From Phascolomyces articulosus (taxonomy: Eukaryota; Mucoromycota; Mucoromycetes; Mucorales; Lichtheimiaceae): a stretch of 64,000 nt of DNA. Below, one piece after another: positions 1 through 9,861 of this stretch. Within the stretch, counting starts at the first letter, position 1. Every line of letters begins with the position of its first letter. The stretch covers positions 186,001 through 250,000 of the forward strand of contig JAIXMP010000007.1 of NCBI GenBank assembly GCA_025677815.1, in the 5' to 3' direction. The notes below the pieces were generated by a model. The model searched no databases and had not been told where the DNA came from. It saw only the letters and a list, made by a program, of their open reading frames with translations. Both the position numbers and the translations under genes were made by a program.

Positions 1-701
1 GTTATAAATTAATGGGCACCATTGTTCATTATGGTAGTCATGATTTTGGCCATTTTATTGCTTATAAGCGACGCCTTGTCGCCGAATCCTGTCATTGTCG
101 ACAATGTAATGATAAAGAAGAAATCCTTCATGGAGATGAAATGATGTGGTATAGAATTTCGGATGAACAAGTAGACGTATGCACGATAGACGAAGTGCTG
201 CAAAGCAATCCTTACATGTTACTGTATGAATATGTCACTCCTGAAGAAACCAATGCACCTTCACCACCCATCACAACAACAACGACCTCTTTAGCAACGT
301 TATCGCCTTTTTCTCAAAATCAACAGCGACAACAAAATAAACAAGCATTGAATACTACAATAACATCCCCTATTTTATTATCTACAGAACAAGAAGAACT
401 ATCTATAGAAGCCTTAAAAGTGGCAAAACAAAAAGAAAAAGAAAACCATGCATTAAATAATAATGACGACGATTCACTTGTAACATCATTCATTCCATCA
501 TCACCTTCCTCATCAACAACGCATAATATTCAGCATCATCATCATCAATATCATCATGATAATAACAGCAATAAGCTGCCGGCAGCTTCCTCTTCCTCTT
601 CTTTACAACAAGGTCTACCTCAGTACATGTTCACGAGAAATGTGACAAGACGGAGCTGGGCAGGAGAACGGCGTCAGAGCGCACCCGTCATTACCTTTTA
701 A
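1..701 (+). CDS. Ubiquitin-specific protease, C-terminal part (5' truncated by window edge)
   Basis: This is the last coding segment of a USP-family cysteine deubiquitinase, which removes ubiquitin from substrates. The frame is open to the window edge: codons from position 3 read YKL directly before MGTIVHYGSHDFGHF, so the ATG at 12 is internal and the gene starts outside the window. Visible family motifs are the histidine box (HYGSHDFGHFIAYKRR, catalytic His in GHF), then WYRISDEQV with the acidic/polar catalytic residue, and the closing YMLLYEY strand of the UCH fold. After the fold, about 150 residues are Ser/Thr/Gln/Asn/His-rich and probably disordered. The layout recalls Ubp1/USP1-type enzymes, but the subfamily cannot be set without the N-terminal part. 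The stop is TAA at 699-701. Confidence 0.85.
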   Translation, partial: YKLMGTIVHYGSHDFGHFIAYKRRLVAESCHCRQCNDKEEILHGDEMMWYRISDEQVDVCTIDEVLQSNPYMLLYEYVTPEETNAPSPPITTTTTSLATLSPFSQNQQRQQNKQALNTTITSPILLSTEQEELSIEALKVAKQKEKENHALNNNDDDSLVTSFIPSSPSSSTTHNIQHHHHQYHHDNNSNKLPAASSSSSLQQGLPQYMFTRNVTRRSWAGERRQSAPVITF

Positions 702-3187
702 AAAAAGTCTGTTTTATCTTCATTTTTTTCTTATAAACAACAAAAATTTCCCACAAAGGTCTGGTTTACCTTATTGATATCTAATAATAATAATGACACT
801 ATACATCCCACCATTAAATGAAATGAATGGCTCAATAATAAATATATAAAAATTAAGACTATATAATAATAAATAACTTTACACCTTGATGTCTCTTTTA
901 ACGTACCGCATAAGTCTTTTTATGTTTTTCTTGATGGACACAGGTATAAGGGATAACAGTACCGTATCTTACTTCTGGATGATTAATTTCATTCTAATGT
1001 TCTGAATTATCAAATAGGCCATCAAGTACAACGCTATTATGAACTGGTAATAAAGTTGCATAAATCACATAAGTAATATTCGAGAGTATTTAGTGTATTA
1101 TTCATCGAACGAAGGAGATTCAGCTGCTTTGAAAATGAAAATAAAATGTTGGCGAGCCTTGGTTTAAGAAATCATACCAACCCTTTACCGACTACCGACT
1201 TTTCAATGTTGTCCTGGTTTTTTAAAGTCCCATACAATATAAAGTTAAATAATAGAGTTAAAAAAGACGCAGAAGAAACCATCGTACCATTGAATCTAAA
1301 TGTAAAATCCTACACATATGATGTCTAAATATGAACAGTATATACAATAAAAATAAAGTAAAATATATTATAAACATGTAATTCAGGCTTTTATTCATGG
1401 ACAAGTAAAGTAGCCAATAAATCTTGGCCCCAATTTTATTATTCGTGTATCTTATCGCTTGGATCCAAGGGACAGACAAATTTTCGTTTTTATCCTATCA
1501 TTTAACGTATCTGTCATTGGTTGTATTTGCTTGATCAAGTTATATCCGTCTGTCTGGGTTTGTTGTCCTGGTATACCATACCATGTCCAATCCATCACTC
1601 AAGAGAGAGAAGTCTTCGGCTTCTTTGCTTTTATCGTCTAATCGTACCCATCGTACGTTGATTGCAACTCTTGAATGTATGTGTTCCTCGCGTGATCAAT
1701 AACATACGATAGAAAAAAAACAATAATCATATTAATATTTAAGAACGACAATAACGATAATAATGAAAACCGTATATATAACACGAAACTAAAAAAAACA
1801 CGTACCAAACACAATAATAGTGATTTCATTCAAATGTAGTGCGCCTAGCCCATGTTTAGAATTGCATTATTATAAAAATAATACAATAATGGTTTCCAGA
1901 AGCTACCACGAGGAGGTGGCATTACATCAGCCTCCACCTCCCTGTACTTTCAGGCGAAAGATCAGGTCCAAACGGTAGTCCAAAACAGCGAAAGAGAAAG
2001 TCGCAATGAATGGTCCACACCCGCCGACTGTTGTAGGTCTCGGCATTGGGAGATTCACAGACATCACTCGCCTCCATGCAGCTCGACAGCTAGACTACTT
2101 ACCCAGTCGCGATAGCGAAATATCTGTCCGACTTGAGGCATGAGAGAGCCTCCTTAGCATCTCTCGAGGGTCACTTACCACAACCCCGCCTATATAAGAT
2201 CGTACCGTATCGTAACGAAAACAACCCCAAATGAATGGTGTCATTCCCGTCCGTGCATCTCCCCAGGTTTGTTCGTAAAAATAGAAGGAGAGAAGTTTTT
2301 TTTTGGTGCATACCCGAAACTGCATTAGGCTGTGGCATTTCGATTACCCCGCTGTAAGAGTAACCTTCCAAGATGCACTGGACAAATGCACCATTAAAGA
2401 AAAAGAAAAGAAAGTTCGCAGTCATTCGAGGATGTACCTGCCGAAACAAGCCTGCCACGATTCACCACTTGCAAATGTCACGAACTGCCCCATGGACCCT
2501 ACAATTTTTTCATGTTAGCCATTTATTACCTGATCAGGGAGAATGCACGCCGAGTTGGGTTGGTCCATGGTAGCACTTGGGCAATGCTGCTACAAAATAG
2601 AGTTGCAGGCCAGAGTGGCGGAGAGGGGAAGGTAAATGACCACGAATTTGCTGCTGCTTCAAAAACATGTCATTGACGGCATTGTTTAGCTTTTACAATG
2701 AAAACGTAAGAGAGAAAATCGGGTGGGTAACTTCTTCAAGGGGAATGTAAAAAAAGGGACAAAAGTAAGCGATCTTGCTCGTTGCTGTGAGAAAGTCCAT
2801 TTTATCATTATTCTTGGAAGTTCAAATCCCGCTTTTTTTTTTTTTTTTTGCTTGCATATTAACGCGACATGCTTCTTTAAGCGTGATAAAAGCGTGATAG
2901 TCCATAGAAAAAAAGAAAAAAGCAGTGAGGCAGCATTGTCATCGAAATGAAATATTGCGACATATCCTTGAAAGAACACGCTTTGAGACGCTTTTGTTAT
3001 TTTTATATAAAGTCTAGTTTCTTTTTTTACTTTTAACGATTGCCATTCTCCCACTTTTTTTTTTCGCGAAATCTGGGTTACCATGAAATTATTTCTGCAG
3101 TGGTAATTGATTTCACTTACTGTTATACTAAATTACAGCGAGCGAAAATCTGTTGTAAGTGAATATAATGAGCTATTGGCAACAAAC
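702..3187. other. Intergenic region with a GC-richer segment at 1.88-2.64 kb
   Basis: No intact gene was found. The stretch from about 1,880 to 2,640 is clearly richer in G and C than its AT-rich surroundings. On the minus strand it has open segments with GT donors, for example a frame reading FYFYEQTWGDARTG near 2,270 and another reading FVQCILEGYSYSGV near 2,390. These do not join in one frame, so this may be a decayed gene or mobile-element remnant. A poly-T run lies at about 2,830. The rest is featureless AT-rich sequence. Confidence 0.4.
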
Positions 3188-3223
3188 TAAGACCATCCGC
3201 AGCGGGATTTGTTAAACGGGTTG
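3188..3223 (+). repeat. Left target duplication and terminal inverted repeat of the Harbinger element
   Basis: TAA at 3188-3190 is followed by the inverted repeat starting GACCATCCGCAGCGGG at 3191. The first 33 bases match the reverse complement of the right end with two differences. Confidence 0.92.
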
Positions 3224-3387
3224 CTCTGTAAAATTTAACACTTCATTTAACACTTAGTTCTTGCAGCGGTTGTTGTTATCGAGTTGTTAAATTTAACAGC
3301 TTCGAACTTTTTTCACAAAAACTGTTAAACTTCACAACTGCTTGACTTTCAAAAATAAATAAATTTTTTACTTCACTTCCATTTAAG

Positions 3388-4319
3388 ATGACCAACTCGA
3401 CACCTACTACTCCAACCAACATTCCTGCTGTTGTTGTTTCACGTAAAAAAAAGGCAAAGACTTTAGTAAAGCTGAGGACATTGCTTTGGTAACCGCGTAT
3501 CTGAGCGAGACAACCAAGCCAGAAACAGGGAACGACATGAATGAGGAGACGATGTGGTCTTTAATTCACGTAGCCTTCATTGATGAATGTGGAAATCCAA
3601 TGGACCAGGATGTATCCTCATTGAAGGCGCATTTCAGTTCCATTTCGGCGAAATGTAGCTATTTTTCTGCTAATTATGCAAAAGTGTTGGGAGACCCAAA
3701 GAGTGGCGAAAATGACGATGACAAGGTGAGCTGCATTTGCATATTTTTTTTTATCTTACTCAAAGAACTAGAGAAAGGTTTAACTAATAATGAAATAATA
3801 GTATGAGCGAGCTTGTACTTGGTACATTGACTTTCGTCCTGCCAATAGTGGCAAAAACTTTGGGTTGAAGCATGTGTGGGAGCTGTTCAAGAACGAGCCC
3901 AAATGGAAACCACAAGTCCCCACGGCCAACAACGAGGTGCATGTGATGGATGAAAGTCAACCAAGACCCATTGGCAAACATCAAGAGAGAGCCAATAAGA
4001 GAAAACGTCCTGTTGGTGACGAGGAATCAGTGGAGAGCGGTCGTTGGAAATGATGCGGATCCAACAAGATATCGACCGTAAACGCATTGAGATATCAAAA
4101 ATGACAGCATACGCTGAAAAAATTACGTCTATGGCTTCCATTATGACCGTCGATCCGGAGACTCTTTCTGGTCCAAGAAAATACTTCTTTGAGACCATGC
4201 AAAAAAGAATTGCTGCTGAGATGATGGACGAAGAGATGAAGCAGAAGGAGCAAGAAAAGCAGAAGCAGACAGAAGAAGATGAAAGGGAAGAGGAAGAAGA
4301 GGAAAAGCAACACCAATAA
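3388..4319 (+). pseudogene. Harbinger Myb/SANT-like DNA-binding protein gene, frameshifted
   Basis: Second gene of the transposon; in this superfamily the Myb-like partner binds the element ends and helps import and target the transposase. The ATG at 3388 opens a basic N-terminus that ends early. An 8-A run at 3445-3452 appears one A short: adding one base would continue into the frame FSKAEDIALVTAYLSE, the start of a Myb/SANT-like trihelix. Exon 1 runs to 3725 (GAC AAG, GT donor), and an intron of 76 bp ends at 3801. Exon 2 begins YERACTWYIDFRPANSG. A second frame change lies at about 4,020-4,045 before MMRIQQDIDRKRIE. The tail is a Lys/Glu/Gln-rich probable coiled coil ending in TAA at 4317-4319. 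The first shift is in a homopolymer and could be a sequencing error; the second is not. Confidence 0.75.
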
Positions 4320-4366
4320 ATTTTTTATTAATTTTTCATTATTAGTTTCAAATTGTAAAAAAAAAA

Positions 4367-5733
4367 TTATTCTTCTCCATGGGTTTGCCAGATATGCTCA
4401 ATGAGATCTGCCGTCAGTCTATTGTGAACACTTTTGTCGTGAACATCACGTTGACGTTGACGACGTACAATTTCTTCTGGTTCCCCTCCATGTTGGATGG
4501 ATGGTGCAACAGTGAAAGAGCTACTGTCGTAATTCAATTCAAACTGTTTGCTGTAGCTGTCGCGCTCATCCTCGACGATCATGTTATGCATGATAATACA
4601 AGCCTTGATGATGTTTGAAAGGTTTGATACATGCCATGAACGTCCAGGTTCACGGATTATTGCAAAACGTTGCTGCAATACACCAAAAGCACGTTCAACA
4701 TCCTTACGAACCGATTCTTGTCGTTGGGCAAACAACTAAATTAAAAAATAGTAAGTTTAACTTATCTAAAGAACTACTACATAAATAATATGGTTTACCT
4801 TGTTTTTGTTACCAATTGGATGTCGGATGGTTTTGATTAATGTTGCCCATGATGGATAAATCCCATCCGCCAAGTAGTACCTTTTGTTGTATTGGTTGTT
4901 GTTGATGGTGTAGGTAACTGATGGGGAATTACCATTGATTACGTTGTCGAACAGATGAGACTTGTGCAGAATGTTAAGATCGTTACATGATCCAGGAACA
5001 CCAAAGAACGAGTGCTAAATCCATAGATCATGTGAAGCAACCGCTTCTAAAATGAGAGTTGGAGCACCTTCTTTACCTGAAGTATGCATCCCAGCCCAGC
5101 CAGTGGGACAGTTCTTCCACTGCCAGTGCATGCAATCGAGTGATCCGAGCATGCCTGGAAACTCACGAGCTTCACCAAGTGCCAACAAACGCTTAAGGTC
5201 GTCATCCGTTGGTTCTCGAAGATATTTTTCCCCGAAACACTCGATGATACCTTCACAGAATCGTTTCAGGCATTCTCTTGCTGTAGAATCAGCCATCTTG
5301 AGGTACTCATCAACAGCATCAGCAGATCCACCATACGCTATCATCCGCATAGCTGCAGTACCTTTGACTAATGGATGAAAACTGGGCTCGCCCTTAGCAT
5401 CCTTTTTTTGTTGGAAGTGTACTTTAATTTGAGCTCATCCATTATACGTAAGAATAGGTCACGTTTCATACGATATCGACGACGAAAAAATGTCGCATCA
5501 TATCTGGGGACCTGATTGAAATAATCCTGCATAACTATCGTCTGAAACATAGCATGATCACGCTCAACTACCTTGCGTTTTGGCTTTTGATGTCTAGCAG
5601 CAGCAGAAAGACGTCTATCTCGAGATCGTTGTAATATGTGAGCAACAGTTTGTCGAAGGCGAATGCTGTTCTGTTCTAATTGCTCATCATTATTTCGTCT
5701 TAATTTAAGTCTTTTAAGAAATGTAGGATCCAT
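4367..5733 (-). pseudogene. Harbinger DDE transposase (nuclease) gene, one frameshift and one nonsense codon
   Basis: Catalytic gene of the transposon, related to the plant-transposon/DDE_4 nuclease family. The start chosen is ATG at 5733 (MDPTFLKRLKLRRNN). Exon 1 covers 4799-5733, an intron covers 4736-4798 (GTAAAC...TTTAG), and exon 2 covers 4367-4735. Catalytic residues are still visible in order: Asp in MLGSLDCMHW, Asp in YYLADGIYP, and Glu in RKDVERAFGVLQQRF. Damage: near 5,403-5,409 a run of seven T (seven A in the coding strand) is one base short, breaking the frame before KDAKGEPSFHPLVKG. A TAG at 5015-5017 replaces what is normally Trp in the DLWIWH motif (TGG to TAG). This copy is unlikely to make an active enzyme unless the frameshift is a base-calling error and the TAG is read through. 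Confidence 0.85.
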
Positions 5734-5914
5734 TGTTGTGATGAAGATTGGAGAAAACAATTTTTTTTTTATTCAGCCTCCATCTATTTTTATTTAACGC
5801 ACGACATGAATATTAACAACTTTCTTAACACTTTGTTTAACAACCTCCACTGCAAGAAACGGGTTGTTAAGTTACTCAGAGTTGTTAAGCGGGTTGTTAA
5901 ATTAATTAATAATT

Positions 5915-5953
5915 TAACAACTCGTTTAACAACTCCCGCTGCGGATGGTCTAA
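5915..5953 (-). repeat. Right terminal inverted repeat and target duplication of the Harbinger element
   Basis: The reverse complement of the sequence ending at 5950 starts GACCATCCGCAGCGGG, pairing with the left end. TAA at 5951-5953 repeats the left flank. Confidence 0.92.
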
Positions 5954-8105
5954 GGCTTTACTTTTTACAGTTTATTACATTGCTTTCTATGAATGCTTAT
6001 TAAAAAAAATCATGATTTACATGTACCATTTCACTAAGGAGACAAACCAGCCAGGACACTTGTTTTTTTTAACTCGCTGAAGGAGTATAATAAGGATTGG
6101 TCAATAACACAAATAAAAAACTCCTTTATACACAAGAGAATGTTTAGCAAAAGATCACTCCTTTAATGATTATTTATAAAGGTTTAGCGAGTAAACAGTT
6201 TTTCATGATTATGTACATGGCAGTTTATGTTCTTCTCGTTCTTCCTTTTATTATATTAAGTACTTCTTTCTATTTTTGCAAAGAATAAAATTGTAATTTA
6301 TAATAGTAAGATTGACCATGGTACACCTATGCGCATTTCAGATTTTATTTATCTAAATACGTATTCGATTGAAAAATGGAAAATATGCAACAGGCTGTAA
6401 TCGAGCCAGGATAAAGAACTTATATTTCTTTACTGAGAATATCTACAAAATATATAATGATGATGTTCTTTTATATTTTTCGATGATGGATATTTTCACT
6501 GTTCCATATTATTAAATGAGAAAGACTGATGGTGAGCGAAAGCTCTTATTTTTTTTTATATATATTTTCAGAACAAACAAATTTGATCATTTTCTATGTA
6601 GTATCGACACGCGTTGTTTCAAGTCGACAGTATAAAGAATAGACACGCACACAAAGGTCCAAAAAAAAAGCGAGTGGTTGAAGATCGGGAAAGGTGATCA
6701 ATGGCATCCTGAATAGTTTTTTTTTTTTTGGAATGCACAGACTTGAATGTAATCATTAAGTTGGCGAGTACACTGTTCAAATAGTTATTGATCAATAATT
6801 GGTGGTATTGTTTCCTTGATCGTGTATATATAGTTTTTATTAAAAAGAAAAGAGGAGCTTGCCAAAAGGTAGACGCGTATTCTTGTTTCATGCATTGATA
6901 ATAATAGAAGCATAGTCATATATAGCACGAACAGTGGTTAATAACTTTTTATACGAGATATAACCCTTGATATCATATGCGTCAAGCACTTTTGACAATC
7001 ATTTTCATACCATTGTTAGGTTTTATATATAAACAGTTTTGTAACGCCACTATTTTTATTGAAGTTGTATAGTAATATCAAGTTTCAGATATAATAAAGT
7101 GTGAGCATTCCAAAAACTATACTAAAAAAAGGCATATAAAACGATCCTTTTTCATAAATTGCAAAGTACATTACAATGGATTAACTTGAAGCAAAATACA
7201 TGGCAACGTATTCTTTATTTTATTGGTATGGTCTGTGCATCTAGAAGTATTCTGAAGCAATTGGCCAGGATATATAACATAAAAAAAAAGGCAGACATTT
7301 TAATATAGTAGAAAATGTTGAAGATCAATTTATTAAGATAAAAAGGATAAACAATAAAGCATTTTATTTTACATGAAGAAACTTATATATTATTAAAAAA
7401 ACCGGCCACGACAGTACTCATCGCCTCCTCGTGCCTCAACCAAACACACTTGCCCAGACTTGCCTTGGCATCATATTTAGACATCATATGTATAGGATTT
7501 TGCATTTAAATTCGACTTAGTGGTCATAATTTTTGGTTCAGAAGGAGATAATGGTATGGCGCTGCCTTCTGCACCTTTTAACTCTATTATTATATTGTAA
7601 TTGCTCCATATCATATTATCGTGGAAGAATATAATTCATGGACGAGATGATATCAGTGAGGATACCAGCTTTGGTAGCCTGAAAGTTCATTTCGTAGTTA
7701 TTGTGAAGTGTGAAGTGTATGTTTTTAAAAATTTTGTTATTGGAAACATTTTCATGGTGATAAGGGAAATTCATATAGTGCGATATTTTATTTTACCGCA
7801 AGTAATGGTGATGATACTTTTTTCAGTGTAGATGGCCATACTCAAACCAGCAGTTTATTTTTCAGCGCATGTAGTAATTCCTTCTAGTAATAGGGAAAAT
7901 GGAACAGAGTTAAAAAGTGCAATAATTAAAGGGATGGTAAAACTGACAGCTAAAGATAAACGTTGACTACAATAATCATAGACTTGACATGACATGATCA
8001 AAAATCAGCTTGATCTATCTAACCTTGCGAATTGAAAAAAACGCCTTGCTATTTTACTGGATAAAGTAAATAGTTGAGATGTTATTGCTCGAAAACATCT
8101 AGCGG
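5954..8105. other. Intergenic AT-rich region
   Basis: No supported gene. It contains poly-A/T runs and short open frames without family motifs. The stretch 7,400-7,470 is locally GC-richer. An open frame at 7,601-7,831 has no recognisable motif and could be an outlying piece of the decayed gene that follows. Confidence 0.4.
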
Positions 8106-8109
8106 ATGA

Positions 8110-9770
8110 CGTTGCTTGATTCTGACCATACATCCCAAGTAGCCCGCCTACAGATCACCAATGACACCAACATGAGCTCAACCCTTTGTTATGCATGATG
8201 GTACTGATGAGCTTTTTGGTGAATTGGCTACAATAACTTTATATTTCCCTCAAGGTCATAGCCTTGGTTATGTTTTGGATCAACCTTTTATGATTGAAAG
8301 TATTAATTTGGAAATACCATTCCTTATGTACAAACAAAAATCGACGGAAGCTGTTGGACGAAACAACAATGGTCTGCAACTTGAAACACAATTGTTTGAT
8401 ATCACGTCTTTGTCTCACATCTTGTATACAACACTCAATCCCCATCAATATTAAATCATACGGAAAATTATTGGCTTGAAGTACCTAAAAAATCTGAATG
8501 TTGTAAGATTAGAAGATCATTTTGATTTCAATTGGAGTTCTCCAACAAGCAATACGCCAATCACTGCGACATCACACATCAAGAATAATATTAATGGGAA
8601 GTTGTTAAACATTATTTGTCGTTCTGGTGATGTTCCATGAAAGTGATACTAATGTTTGCTATCATTGTAAGTACTATATTCTAGTTCAATGTATATGAAT
8701 ATAAGAATTGATATTACGTATAATATATTATTTATTGGTCAGTAAATGTTAAATATATATTCTAATTTTTTGTTATATAATATATATATTGTACAGGTTA
8801 TAACGACTCCCTATTGGAAGTACTTTGCTTACTATAAGTAAAACTGATCATCATTGGAATAGTCACTACTTATGACCTCTTGTTGAATAGCTTTTTGGGG
8901 GATCAGAACAGCAGCTGCTCTTGTTGTGGACCAATAAAATCACAACGCAAACTAAAAACCGTTCATCCCACAGTTGGTCTGATACCGTTGTATCAATTTT
9001 ATTGCAACCAAGAACATTTTCGGATGGCCTTGGATATAGTGAGGCCAAAGTTTTAGACCACACGTGTAATACTAACAACTTGTTTCGTGGTGAGCTTCGT
9101 TTGGGTGTGTGTGTATTTTTCTTTTTCGTTTTTTTGCAAAACGTTTATCAACGATGATGTGACAAGTACGCCAATTGCATTCCAAACTCATAGTAAATAT
9201 TTTCTCGTATATTTTAAAGGAAGAATGAATAGCGAGGGTGATACAAATAGACTACCTGTGTTATATTAAAGACTTTAATGTAACATTCTGAAGCCATGTA
9301 AACACTGTGATATTATGACAGAGCTGGCCCACAGGGAATTTCCGGATTCACTTGACCAACTCCCAAAGCTCGCTTCCCGTAATACATTGGACACTTTACT
9401 TTGAATAAACAATATGATGAACAAAATACATAAATCTAAGAACAAAGAATATTCAACAGTCCCAATGAAGCACGAAAGATTGCCATCAAACATTCCGGAA
9501 CATAGAACTTGATAAAGTGGATTCCCGGTTTTTTGCAAGCTGGGAATTCCATGGAAAGTGATGCTGATAATAGGAATTCGTGATGTTTGGGACCACATTA
9601 CCCATCATTTCTATGATCATAATTCTAAGGATTTATAGTAGTGTTTGCAAAAAACGGGGTATAATACACGCTATTGGTTGTAAATTGGATCCAGATAATA
9701 ATATTCTCCCTTTGCCCCTTTTCAACCCTTATTGTACCACCAGTTTGTAACATGTAAACAAAAACAAAAA
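8110..9770 (+). pseudogene. Decayed protein-coding gene of unknown family, several in-frame stops
   Basis: The function is not recognised. Segments that look coding run along the plus strand: MHDGTDELFGELATITLYF at 8,191, then after one TAA the same frame reads YLKNLNVVRLEDHFDFNW. Near 8,950 there is SDTVVSILLQPRTFSDGLGY. From about 9,290 a frame reads LKPCKHCDIMTELAHREFP and continues to about 9,760 (TGYNTRYWL, PFAPFQPLLYHQFVT), interrupted by about eight stops but no frame change that I could see. The CxxC and the run of aromatic residues suggest a mobile-element protein, but this is only an impression. The alternative is chance open frames; the 9.29-9.76 kb part is the best supported. Confidence 0.4.
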
Positions 9771-9861
9771 TATTACATCATTGCATTATCATTTTGACAC
9801 TTAACAAAGAATTTTTTATATTTACAAGAGAATATAACTTTATATTATTCATAATGCATTA

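Larger units (their letters stand above)
3191..5950. mobile_element. PIF/Harbinger-type DNA transposon, full length but damaged
   Basis: The element is 2,760 bp. Both ends carry the terminal inverted repeat GACCATCCGCAGCGGG, which continues for about 33 bp with two mismatches. It is flanked by TAA at 3188-3190 and TAA at 5951-5953, the 3-bp TWA-type target duplication of this superfamily. Inside are a rightward Myb/SANT-like DNA-binding gene and a leftward DDE transposase gene, the standard two-gene content of PIF/Harbinger. Both genes are broken. Subterminal GTTGTTAA-like words recur next to both ends. Confidence 0.92.

Noticed and set aside
2078..2110. CTACTTACCCAG resembling the 5' end of U1 snRNA
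   Set aside because: Mismatch within the splice-site-pairing core and no Sm site or stem-loops downstream.
2747..2848. TTCAAATCC-like T-arm followed by a long T run, suggesting a tRNA
   Set aside because: No acceptor stem pairing, no anticodon stem and no A box at the right distance; the T run is one of many homopolymers.
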